This document shows, piece after piece, positions 7,994 to 15,737 of a DNA stretch of 40,345 nt (positions are counted from its first letter, which is position 1; each line of letters begins with the position of its first letter). The notes beneath the pieces were generated by a model. The model was not told where the DNA came from. It saw only the letters and a program-made list of their open reading frames with translations, and ran no database searches. This DNA comes from Steinernema hermaphroditum (Eukaryota > Nematoda > Chromadorea > Rhabditida > Steinernematidae). The DNA is taken from assembly GCA_030435675.1 (NCBI GenBank), contig JAUCMV010000025.1, forward strand, positions 1 to 40,345, read 5' to 3'. A program made the position numbers and the translations under genes.

Positions 7994-8487
7994 GCCGCAT
8001 GCCGCATAGCATCAAATGTCAGAAAGTCGTTCTCCTTGATCATATACTGATCTCGTAGGTACTCCAGTCGTGCGCGCAGAATCCGGCTTTCTGTGTAGAC
8101 ATAAGGAATGCCAAGCATGATCACCGCCCGACCGAGGTGGTGAGAGAAATCGATTCCTTCACAGACCTTTCCTCTGGCCACGGAGAATAGGATTGCGCCT
8201 CTGCCATTCTCACAAGCATCAACGTACTTCTGCAGCGTCACTGACGTCTCATACGCGTCCGTTGTTTCAATAAACAGAAGCTTATGTTTCATCAACTCAT
8301 CGATGAGTCTCTAAACGGTAATATCTCATATTTTCCGAACTTTTCGGTTTCCGACAAACCTGATCGTACCACGTGGAGACAACACTCTCCATATACATGT
8401 AGCTCGTGAAGAAAACGACGATTCCATCAGGCACGACGGAAGCCATCTCGAGCACCAAGTTACCGTAATTGCGAATAACGGCCACAT
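7987..8487 (-). pseudogene. XPD/ERCC2 helicase fragment B, truncated inside motif VI
   Basis: Two exons of XPD helicase domain 2. The exon at 8360-8487 encodes '[20 protein letters not shown]', '[20 protein letters not shown]' and 'YDQ'. A 49-nt GT..AG intron (8311-8359) follows in phase 0. The exon 7987-8310 encodes '[20 protein letters not shown]', '[20 protein letters not shown]' (motif V) followed by GIDF, and '[20 protein letters not shown]', ending '[10 protein letters not shown]'. Native XPD continues into the arginine-finger part of motif VI; here that is lost and the frame continues into gag. Residues retained are close to consensus, so the fragment is fairly young. Upstream of Asp-Val-Ala the similarity stops. 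Confidence 0.9.
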
Positions 8488-8605
8488 CCACATACAACAA
8501 CTGATCCGGATAAGGGAAGAACACCTGCAGGCCATCGATCCTTAAATGCCGTCATGAAATATAGCCATGATTAAATACGCTCACCTCTTCCTTTCCGTAA
8601 GTTTC

Positions 8606-9171
8606 TCATTGTTCTCCTTCTTGAGCATCGGGGTCATGTAGTATGAATTCCAAAATACATTTCCTAGTCTCCGGGTCTCGTGGATCTTTGACTTTGTAGA
8701 GGCAACACTCAGAACGGAATGCAGCACATTCCACATGATTACAATTGCAGAGCTAAACGAAAGTACTTGAGCTGAACAGACACAAGCATCAACTTACAAT
8801 TGTCTGATATACTTCCAGTTGCTTATCATTATGTCGATGTCCATGAGCAAACAAAAAACACCAAATTTGACGAAAGAAGATGTGACCTTGCAAGACTACG
8901 GACAGTTCGATCAGTGCCCTAGTTCTTGAACTCAGCAGTATGAGTGCCCAATTCGCCTGCCGGAAATTCAAATTACGCACAGCAGCGAGCAATATGTGAA
9001 ACACTCTGCTTATTCTTCGGTCGGCACAAGAGATGAGCTCGTACATCAGCTGAAAGCAAAATTGTTTTCAGCGTTAAGAGGGTGAGACAAAAAAAAATAC
9101 CAAAAAAAAAAACTTCGAAATTCCTCACCTTATCCTCTTCTTGACAACGGTTCAGCTTCAGATCGTTTGCT
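8606..9171 (-). pseudogene. 3' end of an unidentified three-exon gene with Cys-rich C-terminus
   Basis: Three exons joined by canonical introns: 9129-9171 ('ANDLKLNRCQEEDK'), 8798-9049 (starts 'LMYELISCADRRISRVFHIL') and 8606-8752 (starts 'LCNCNHVECAAFRSECCLYK', ends 'HDPDAQEGEQ' at a TGA). The introns are 9050-9128 (GTGAGG..TTTCAG) and 8753-8797 (GTAAGT..TTTAG). All junctions keep frame, giving about 147 residues. Five cysteines fall within 18 residues near the C-terminus, suggesting a metal site or disulphides. No family recognised. The 5' end is missing, so I call it a fragment; it could instead be the remaining part of a gene whose upstream exons were displaced by the neighbouring MULE. 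Confidence 0.6.
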
Positions 9172-9651
9172 CTGAAAATACAATAGTTAAGTGAGTGCTC
9201 ACTCAGTTATTATCAGTTATTTTTCAAACACGCTCTATAAATCATATGCAGAAAATAAATTTGTGAGAACCTCCAGAACCTTGCGAACCTCCAGAAAATG
9301 AAGGAGAAGCGGGCCCAACTCAAAATAAACGCGGAGGTACAGTGATGTAAGCGACACTGGCCTAAACTCTCTGACCTGAACAATCCGGAGCAAGTGAAGC
9401 CACCGCGAAGCGCTCTTCCGTGTGCAGAACGGTCGAGTGAACGTTTAAGTTTTGTGATTGGAATAAACGAATGAAAGAGAGTCTCAGATCCACTTCTACA
9501 ACACAGATCGACTTCAAATCGAACTCACAAAAAAAAGAACGAAATCAACGCGAAGACAAGGAGAGACGCGAAGGCGACGCCTCGCCTCAATCGAAGGCAC
9601 CGGGGAGCACTCTTCTGCGCGCTGAGAGCCGCGGCGGTCCGTGACACGACA
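9172..9651. other. Stretch without an assignable gene, left of the MULE
   Basis: No open gene seen. It holds a TGAGTG/CACTCA dyad near 9192, a duplicated GAACCTCCAGAA near 9270-9300, and AATAAACGAATG near 9463. The section from about 9262 (TGTGAGAACC) to about 9513 (CTACAACACA) has a faint solo-LTR look, but no matching duplication flanks it. Confidence 0.4.
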
Positions 9652-9807
9652 ATTCCACCCCAAATTTTTCCACCCCGACAATTCCACCCCGTACTTTTCC
9701 ACCCCGTACTTTTCCACCCCGTACTTTTCCACCCCGTACTTTTCCACCCCGTACTTTTCCACCCCGACAATTCCACCCCGACAATTCCACCCCGACAATT
9801 CCACCCC
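9652..9807. repeat. Left MULE arm, two-letter minisatellite (11 units)
   Basis: With B = GACAATTCCACCCC, A = GTACTTTTCCACCCC and C = AAATTTTTCCACCCC, the order from the outside is B C B A A A A A B B B. Confidence 0.9.
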
Positions 9808-9881
9808 GACAATCCGAGAAATGAAGTTTTTAACAACAGACTTTAAACAACAAATTCAAAAAACAACAAACAACATCAACA

Positions 9882-10314
9882 TCAGATCGTTATTACCGAC
9901 TTCATCCCGAGTGCGTGAGCGTCCTCCCAGTTGTTGCATGCTTTGTTTGCATGGGACGGCTTCTATGAGAAAAAAGTGAAAGTAGATTGGATTAAAAGAA
10001 GGAAAGCGTACCAAATTAAATTCCTTGATTAAGTTGTTCACGCACTTCAGAACTCGTGCGCGATCCTCGGTCTCTGATTGAACACAGTAGAAAATCATCG
10101 CAGACAGAGCTGCCAATAGGATGATAAGAAAAATCGAGTATACGAATAAGTTTCGACGTTGACGTCGCAATTGAAAATATCCTTCTTTAAAATTGTGGGC
10201 GCATTTGGTATCCACTCTGGAAAGTACATCATGGAAATCATAAAGTCGCAAAAATTCGCTCAATGTGTCAATAGCGCTAGATCTACATCCGCGAAACTCT
10301 TCTGAATGAACCAA
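9882..10314 (-). pseudogene. Putative captured gene fragment with one membrane segment, inside MULE
   Basis: Minus-strand exon 10012-10314 reads 'LSEFLRLYDFHDVLSRVDTK', a basic 'QLRRQRRN', then the hydrophobic stretch 'LFVYSIFLIILLAALSAMIF', then a charged 'SETEDRARVLKCVNNLIKEF'. A 49-nt intron (9963-10011, GTACGC..CATAG) joins in frame to 'KPSHANKACNNWEDAHALGM' and a stop at 9882. That is ~127 residues with a single membrane segment of ~22 residues preceded by positive charge. There is no ATG at the 5' end of the frame; an acceptor-like TTCATTCAG near 10302 suggests an internal exon. Its antisense position between the inverted repeats is what Pack-MULE gene capture would produce. No homologue recognised. 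Confidence 0.45.
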
Positions 10315-10706
10315 GAAGAGGAATCACCTTCGTTCCCAGCGAATGGAATCTCTTCAAGAGAATGTCCAAAGACCAACCTCGCACCAACAACGGTATGGAA
10401 GCCTGGCACGGGATCATCAACAGGAGCGTTTCCCGATCGCCTACAATGACCGGCTTACTGAATGTGATCGAAAGAGAGGAACTGTACGCACGTCAAGTAT
10501 ATCGTGAGTACACGATTAAGCCGTCAAAGGGGCTTCGGCAGCGCTCGCAACGTTTTAATTACAAACAGCACAGTAAGGAGCTTCATTCCATCGTCGATCA
10601 GTATGACGACTACAAGGAGAATCCCATAGATTATCTTCAAAAACTGGCTGTACATTGCAGCAACGGATGGATCGCGCCACAGCCTGCTCAAGATGAGGAA
10701 CAGTAG
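10280..10706 (+). pseudogene. MULE transposase C-terminal fragment
   Basis: Frame reading 'GITFVPSEWNLFKRMSKDQP', then 'RTNNGMEAWHGIINRSVSRS', then ~90 residues to a stop. The RTNNxxExWHxxxN signature is the C-terminal block of animal MULE/FLYWCH-associated transposases. The catalytic DDE portion and any zinc finger are absent, so the element could not move itself. An in-frame stop just upstream (10277-10279) is preceded by possible acceptor sequence, so the exon start is uncertain. The first ~35 bases overlap the antisense gene fragment. Confidence 0.7.
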
Positions 10707-10797
10707 GACGCTTCCCCGTAACCCTCATAATTTTGTTTGTTGTTTTTTGAATTTGTTGTTTAAAGTCTGTTGTTAAAAACTTCATTTCTCGGATTGT

Positions 10798-10945
10798 CGG
10801 GGTGGAATTGTCGGGGTGGAAAAGTACGGGGTGGAAAAGTACGGGGTGGAAAAAATTGGGGTGGAAAAGTACGGGGTGGAAAAGTACGGGGTGGAAAAGT
10901 ACGGGGTGGAAATGTCGGGGTGGAAAAGTACGGGGTGGAATTGTC
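10798..10945. repeat. Right MULE arm, two-letter minisatellite (10 units)
   Basis: Reverse-complemented, from the outside: B A B' A A A C A A B, with B' = GACATTTCCACCCC. The order differs from the left arm. The C unit has one A fewer than in unit 2 of the array. Confidence 0.9.
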
Positions 10946-11477
10946 ATGACGGCGCGGCGGTCGAGCGAGCGCGTCTTGCGCGCTTAATTAACATTTGTTT
11001 GAATTAAAAAGTGGGGAAAAAGTAAGCAAAAATGATCTCGAGGGACGTTTTAGAGATTGTTCGGAGACTGAATGAAGAGGCGTCAAGAGAATAAGCTCAG
11101 CCACGTCTACGCAAGGGTTAATCAGGCCGGAGTTATCGAAATCGTGATAAACGATACAGAACAGGAGTTCTGTCCAAAATTTGGATAGCTCAAAATCAAA
11201 AGCCATTGTGCTCCCAGAAATCGAAACATTGCACAATAAATCGTTGTTTTGGGAGATAAATGCCTTTTTTACGTTTGATTCGCTATGGGTTCAAGAAGTG
11301 ACGCTTCTGATTCTGATCGGATTCCGAAGTGAAGACGGAACTCAAAATCGACATGGTGCTTCCAGATTCTGGAATCCAGAAGTCGCAGCATTCGATGATG
11401 AATTGTTGTCCAAGGGACCAAGGGAAGTTCGAACAGGAATTCTTCTCTAGTCTCCCCTATTGTATTATATTGCAACC
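10946..11477. other. Stretch without an assignable gene, right of the MULE
   Basis: A minus-strand frame (10988-11236) reads 'MAFDFELSKFWTELLFCIVY' and on to a stop. Another (ending 11269) reads 'ELPLVPWTTIHHRMLRLLDS', which has a vague F-box spacing (Leu-Pro..Ile..Leu..Leu) and lies directly downstream of an F-box-type upstream module. This could be a relic of another F-box-like gene, but similarity to the intact one is not demonstrable by eye. Confidence 0.35.
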
Positions 11478-11574
11478 CATGCTTTTTGATGGACGTATCG
11501 GTTCATCGGCGGAGCAGGTAAACGGAGGCGTTGGCGACGGTCCGCCTCAGTGAGGAGCCCTGCTGCGGATCTCG
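11478..11574 (-). promoter_or_regulatory. F-box-type upstream module, copy b
   Basis: Plus-strand ATGCTTTTTGATGGACGTAT, CGGTTCATCGGCGGAGCAG, ACGGAGGCGTTGGCGACGG and GTGAGGAGCCCTGCTGCGG match the module upstream of the intact F-box-like gene block for block. No intact gene follows. Confidence 0.5.
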
Positions 11575-11995
11575 CAAAAGTGTTTCATACCATAATCATC
11601 AAGCCACTGATCTAAGAAATTAATACTAAAGGGAGTAATGTCGCCTGGAGACCGCTCCACTACCGTAATCCTATTGCAATTCGGGATATTTCCTGCGTAA
11701 GTTCCGTTGTTGATCAACTTGCAGGGCGATCACTCTTCGAGCGTCTTGTATGAGATGCTAAGTTATCACTTCAATTCACTTGTTCCGATTCATCACTATT
11801 TTTTGGCCTTTATTTATTCGATTCGATTCGATTGGATCCATAAGCAGTGCTGTGCAACGCAAGGAGTACGAAGAAAAATGTTTATCTACATCTTTCGTTC
11901 ACAATAAAATGGCCACAATCGACGTTTTTTCCGTGTCGTAGCAAAATTCCGTGTCGAGAACTGATGCCACTGCTTCCACTGTATCCTTTCCTTAC
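11575..11995. other. Stretch without an assignable gene
   Basis: Mostly AT-rich with no long frame. ATTCGATTCGATTCGATTGG at 11818-11837 is a short piece of hAT-like subterminal repeat. The right edge is the donor GTAAGG of the lone exon at 11996-12086. Confidence 0.4.
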
Positions 11996-12086
11996 ATCTT
12001 GTGCCTCTCCGAGGATTCGCTGTAACCCTTGTACAGTCTCGGGTGAGACGCGCACACCCTCAAATCTGAAGTTATTATAAAGGTCT
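11996..12086 (-). pseudogene. Isolated exon of an unidentified gene
   Basis: A 91-nt segment bounded by CTACAG acceptor and GTAAGG donor on the minus strand, open in one frame: 'DLYNNFRFEGVRVSPETVQG' followed by 'LQRILGEAQD'. Composition is protein-like and the donor falls exactly at a codon boundary. No family recognised and no neighbouring exon found, so it is probably another captured or stranded piece. Confidence 0.4.
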
Positions 12087-12221
12087 CTGTAGTTATTAGA
12101 AAGAGAAAAGCCAGCCGCTCTTACAGTGCTGCGAACAGCTGGGAAGAATTCGTTTTTTTTTCTAATGTACAGATTAACTAAACGTCAAAAGAGTTCGTGG
12201 TTCGTGGTCCTGATAAAAATC

Positions 12222-12310
12222 TAATGGTTGCTATCGTGGGCAAGAACAGGCAAGCGGAGGTGCCGGCGACGCGGTCGCCTAAATGAGGAGCCCTGCTGCG
12301 CGCCTCTCTT
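12222..12310 (-). promoter_or_regulatory. F-box-type upstream module, copy c
   Basis: Contains AGCGGAGGTGCCGGCGACGC and TAAATGAGGAGCCCTGCTGC, closely matching copies a and b. The region between it and the TACO1 fragment (12311-12445) shows no gene. Confidence 0.5.
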
Positions 12311-12445
12311 ATCCCCTCGAGGAACCCTCGATCAGGCGCTGATCATCAGTTACCAAACTCCACGTCTTCGTATTCATTAACAAAACCATAACAAAAACAA
12401 ATCTAAATCTGTGATGGGAATCTTCTCTAGTATCGGAACTTCTTC

Positions 12446-12665
12446 TCAAACTTCACAGGACTCGACGTTGTCGAAGTTGTTGATGACGCACTCATCTTCT
12501 TGGAGGACCTCGTAGAACTTCTCGGGAGTCGGCTTCGCTGAGAGGAATCGGGTGGAAAGCGCGTAGTTCGATCTGCGCGTCTTCAACGGTGAAACATTGA
12601 GAGGAGAGCTTCGATTCGAGCTTGCTGAGGCTTCCCGGCTCGCAGACGAGTTCGAGTTTGGCGCC
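12446..12665 (-). pseudogene. TACO1/YebC-family C-terminal fragment
   Basis: Minus-strand frame 'GAKLELVCEPGSLSKLESKL', then 'SSQCFTVEDAQIELRAFHPI' and 'PLSEAD'; after a one-base shift 'EKFYEVLQEDECVINNFDNV' and 'ESCEV' to a TGA. It aligns with the last domain of mitochondrial translational activator TACO1 (bacterial YebC), which ends in a similar 'V..VYDNIE' motif. The two N-terminal domains are missing. The segment starts just after TTTAAG, which could be an exon acceptor. TACO1 normally helps mitochondrial ribosomes translate COX1; this truncated frameshifted piece is non-functional. Confidence 0.75.
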
Positions 12666-12845
12666 TTAAAGCCCTAAAGCCCACTTTCTCAAACCAGTAG
12701 AATATTATGGGATGAGCTTTCATCACTGTCCTTCGGTTTGCGGTCTCACCCTCGTCGAAAGATTTGGTATTTACCGAATATGTCGACGACCCTTAACTGA
12801 ACTGCCAGTTCATGCTTTCCAGTTCATGCTTTTGCCAGTTCAAGA

Positions 12846-13255
12846 TGTTCGAGAACATAATCTGCAGCACTTGGAAACGCCACACCAACATTTCACGAAG
12901 TACAAATGAATGAACCTGTCATTTATACAGTACATCGCCATCGATTTCTGGGCTTCGTGTTTAAATAAAATGGTCTCTTGCGCTTAGAACTTCGAGTCAT
13001 GGTCTCAAGACAAGGCGGCGACTCTGGTTGGGAGTAATACAAAAGACGGCATTCGAATTCTCCATCGCGTTTCCACAAATCGAAGAGCTCGATGAGTAAC
13101 TCTTCCTCCACTCGAAAGTTACCGCGCAGAGAAACATATCTCCCCTCTCCCCTTAGAGTGAAGTGTTTGACATCTTGAAGGATGGATGGTGGCCATTCGT
13201 CAACCAGCTTAATTTGAGATAGACGTAGGTTGTTGCAGATATTACTTTATGGAAG
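12846..13255 (-). pseudogene. F-box-like gene 3' relic
   Basis: Carries 'LWKRDGEFECRLLYYSQPES' identical to the intact gene, and upstream nucleotide identity through the AAGTGTTTGACATCTTGAAG region. It stops aligning near 13240. The C-terminus is frameshifted ('RPFYLNTKPRNRW..') and only the last ~100 codons are present. The break on the right is close to the hAT insertion site but not at it: some 30 bases of other sequence precede the duplication. Confidence 0.75.
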
Positions 13256-13272
13256 GCGTATGACCGTTTGGG

Positions 13273-13280
13273 GACACCAA
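13273..13280. repeat. hAT target-site duplication (left copy)
   Basis: GACACCAA immediately before TAGGGTTGTCG. The right copy is at 17902-17909. Confidence 0.9.
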
Positions 13281-13434
13281 TAGGGTTGTCGAATCGAATC
13301 GAATCGAATAATTCGAGTTTTTACGAATATCAAATATTCGATTCGATTCGAAATTCGAAGAAAAAATTTATTTTGTTTGTCTTCGAATATCGAATATTCG
13401 ATTCGATATTCGAAGATTTCCGAATATCGAATCA
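13281..13434. repeat. hAT 5' TIR and subterminal array
   Basis: TAGGGTTGTCGAATCGAATC followed by TTCGAATATCGAATATTCGA and TTCGATTCG blocks, mirroring the 3' array in sequence though not in exact length. Confidence 0.85.
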
Positions 13435-13656
13435 AAATATGTTCTGGGTCTCGACGCGACAAAGTTCCGCCATCAAATAGCGTGCTTCCTACTATCATTG
13501 GAAGTGTGGATTTCTTTTTATCTTGCAAGAATGGGTGGTTGTAGTTTGGTGTGGAAGCACTATAAGCGCAGCGGAAACACCGCGGTTTGCAACTAATGCT
13601 TGCGGCGTTTTGCGGTTAGCACAACCGGTGTCGCTGCACGCGACTCGGAGCGGCAG

Positions 13657-13753
13657 GATTTCCCGCGCAATTCAAGATTCAAACCACGGAGCTGCTGATT
13701 TCCCGCGCAATTCAAGATTCAAACCACGGAGCTGCTGATTTCCCGCGCAATTT
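13657..13753. repeat. 40-bp tandem repeat in hAT leader (2.4 copies)
   Basis: The unit starts GATTTCCCGCGCAATTCAAG, two full copies plus a partial one. It lies in the untranslated leader before the transposase frame. Confidence 0.85.
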
Positions 13754-13981
13754 GGAAGGAACAGAAGACTTTCACCAGGCGAGCGAGGCCAGAGAAGATT
13801 CCGGAAGAAGCGCGCGAGAGGCAGAAGTGCAAGGAGGGAATTTGTTGCGTTGTTTCTGGTTGTTCACCGTTTGAGTGTCACCGCAGTGTTTTCTGCGATT
13901 TGCGGCTTTTATTGTTGCTATTTCGAACGCGAGTAAATCGTTTGTAACCGCGATTCTCGTGTACCTGCAATTCTCGGTAGT

Positions 13982-14094
13982 TCACTACGTGCTGTGACTA
14001 CCAAACTCTATTCTGTTCGGATTCGGTATTTCACTACGTGCTGTGATTGCCAATCCCTCGTATTTCGGACTCAGTAGATCACTACGTGCTGTGA
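13982..14094. promoter_or_regulatory. Three spaced near-palindromes upstream of hAT transposase
   Basis: TCACTACGTGCTGTGA occurs exactly at 13982-13997, 14031-14046 and 14079-14094 (spacing 49 and 48). TCAC/GTGA ends flank an ACGT core. The position, ending ~20 nt before the transposase frame, suggests a regulatory array; function is inferred. Confidence 0.6.
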
Positions 14095-14895
14095 CTACTT
14101 GCGGAAAATCAGTTGACGTTCCGGATCAACGTCATCGACAAGGAAGGGAGCGAAACCCGCGTGGCACGGACTGCGGACCATCTTCTACGTGCTGAAGAGG
14201 CCCAGTTCGGAACGGCGAGCCCGTCCAATTCTCCATACGCACCCCGAGAGCAAGCGACCGCGCGCCGGCGCTTTAACCGGGACCACTTCACCCCTTTGGA
14301 ATCATCTGAAGAAGGCTCACGCAGAAATGGAATTGGGAGAAAATCGAACGAACAAGATGCAAGTGCAAGAAGCGGAGCAGCTTTCGAAGCGAGCTGCACA
14401 AACTTGCATCACCGACTACGCGGAAGACTGGCACAAGCAGCGATCGCAGAAGTTCGAGACGCTGCTTGTTAAGTTCATTGCGGACGCGAATCTAAGCGCG
14501 AACATTGTTGAATATCAATCTTTCAAGGCACTTGTGCGATTTAATGCTGGTAACGTTAAGGTAGGTCGTAGGATTTCCAGTCTCACCAAAATAACACATG
14601 AGTTACAGATGCCTAGCCGGCACGAGATTCTCGGGCCCGTTTTGGATCGTGAATATCAGAAAGCTAAGGACCGAACGCAATCGATTTTTTCGGGAAAGCC
14701 TCTTACAAGGGAAGGCTCCCAAGTGCCAGACGCGGATCGGGTTGAGATATGGTGGGGGTGATAGAGCTTGGTGTGGGCAATCACGCGCACACCGAATCCC
14801 GTGCCCTCAATCAAGGTTCACTACCTAAACACCCTTTGAAAGTTAGGCCCATGTGAATATAGTCGACTTCGGCAACGTCGATGAGAACGGGCTTG

Positions 14896-14949
14896 TGGCC
14901 GAACTGGATAATGCCTTGATTGCCATTTTTGTGGTTCAGGTTCGACTTC
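14896..14949 (+). promoter_or_regulatory. tRNA-like pol III A and B boxes, left foldback arm
   Basis: A box TGGCCGAACTGG (14896-14907) fits TRGCNNARYNGG. B box GGTTCGACTTC (14939-14949) fits GGTTCGANNCC at ten of eleven positions. A six-T run at 14963-14968 could terminate pol III. GGGC at 14889 and GGTCCCA near 14954 resemble acceptor-stem halves. The full cloverleaf does not close, so it is a tRNA-derived head rather than a tRNA. Confidence 0.55.
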
Positions 14950-15683
14950 GCTTGGTCCCATATTTTTTCTCTTCACTTCCTCTACATATTTAAATTTGAT
15001 TTCTTCATCGTGCTCAATCCTATCCCAACTCCAGTTATGAATGCTACCAATATTTTGATCCTCCTTGCAAGTGTACGGTGAAACATTTTACGCGGAGATT
15101 GAGGCGAGACTAGGGGCAAACAGTAGGCCTAGTTGAGTATATAAACTGTGCAAAAAATCGGCTGCCCATATGCGCTCTATATCCGTCAAAAGACGATCCG
15201 GTATTCTTTCCACGCAACTAGAAATCCGTTTCCCACCAGTGATTCCCAAGTGGTCTATTGTGTACTTAAGGTCTCTCTGATAGTCGGATAGCGATCTATT
15301 GGATCGTTGTCCTAGGTTGTCTGGATGAACACTTTGCAACCACAACAAAATTGTAAGCTTAAGTATACACTTTGTCGTTTGGGAATCACTGGTGAGAAAC
15401 GAATGTGACGTCGATGAGAAAGAATACCGGATCGTCTTTTGACGGGTATAGAACGCATATGGGCAGCCGATTTTTTGCACAGTTTATATACTCAACTAGG
15501 CCTACTGTTTGCCCCCCTGTTTGTCTCGCCTCAATCTCCGCGTAAAATGTTTCACCGTACTCTTGCAAGGAGGATCAAAATATTGGTAGCATTCATAACT
15601 GAAGCTAAGATAGGATTGAGTGCGAGGAAGCAAACAAATTTAAATATGTTGGAGAAGTGAGAAGAAAAAATATGGGCCGGAGC

Positions 15684-15737
15684 GAAGTCGAACCTGAACC
15701 ACAAAAATGTCGGCCAAGGCACTATCCAGTTCGGCCA
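15684..15737 (-). promoter_or_regulatory. tRNA-like pol III A and B boxes, right foldback arm
   Basis: Mirror copy on the minus strand: A box at 15726-15737, B box at 15684-15694, followed on that strand by TTTTTTC. Its end reads CTCCGGCCCATA, closer to a tRNA acceptor 3' side than the left arm. Confidence 0.55.

Larger units (their letters stand above)
9652..10945 (+). mobile_element. Mutator-like element (MULE) with minisatellite inverted repeats
   Basis: Bounded by long inverted repeats, 9652-9873 and 10733-10945. The outer ~150 bases of each arm are arrays of GACAATTCCACCCC and GTACTTTTCCACCCC units. The inner ~66 bases (GACAATCCGAGAAATGAAGT through CAACAAACAA) are perfectly inverted. 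The unit order differs between arms. The inside holds the C-terminal part of a MULE transposase (plus) and an antisense two-exon membrane-protein-like gene. No exact 9-bp duplication flanks it; the immediate flanks are CCGTGACAC and ATGACGGCG. Confidence 0.8.

Noticed and set aside
9262..9513. Solo LTR (TGTGAGAACC..CTACAACACA)
   Set aside because: TG..CA ends and an AATAAA are suggestive, but no duplication flanks it and no second copy occurs in the window.
9652..9807. CRISPR-like direct repeats
   Set aside because: Units are contiguous 14-15-mers without spacers, are mirrored at 10798-10945, and the sequence is eukaryotic.
9514..9836. Gly-Trp-Lys-Ser-Thr repeat proteins at the MULE ends
   Set aside because: These frames are translations of the CCACCCC minisatellite in the inverted repeats, and the opposite strand gives equally repetitive nonsense.
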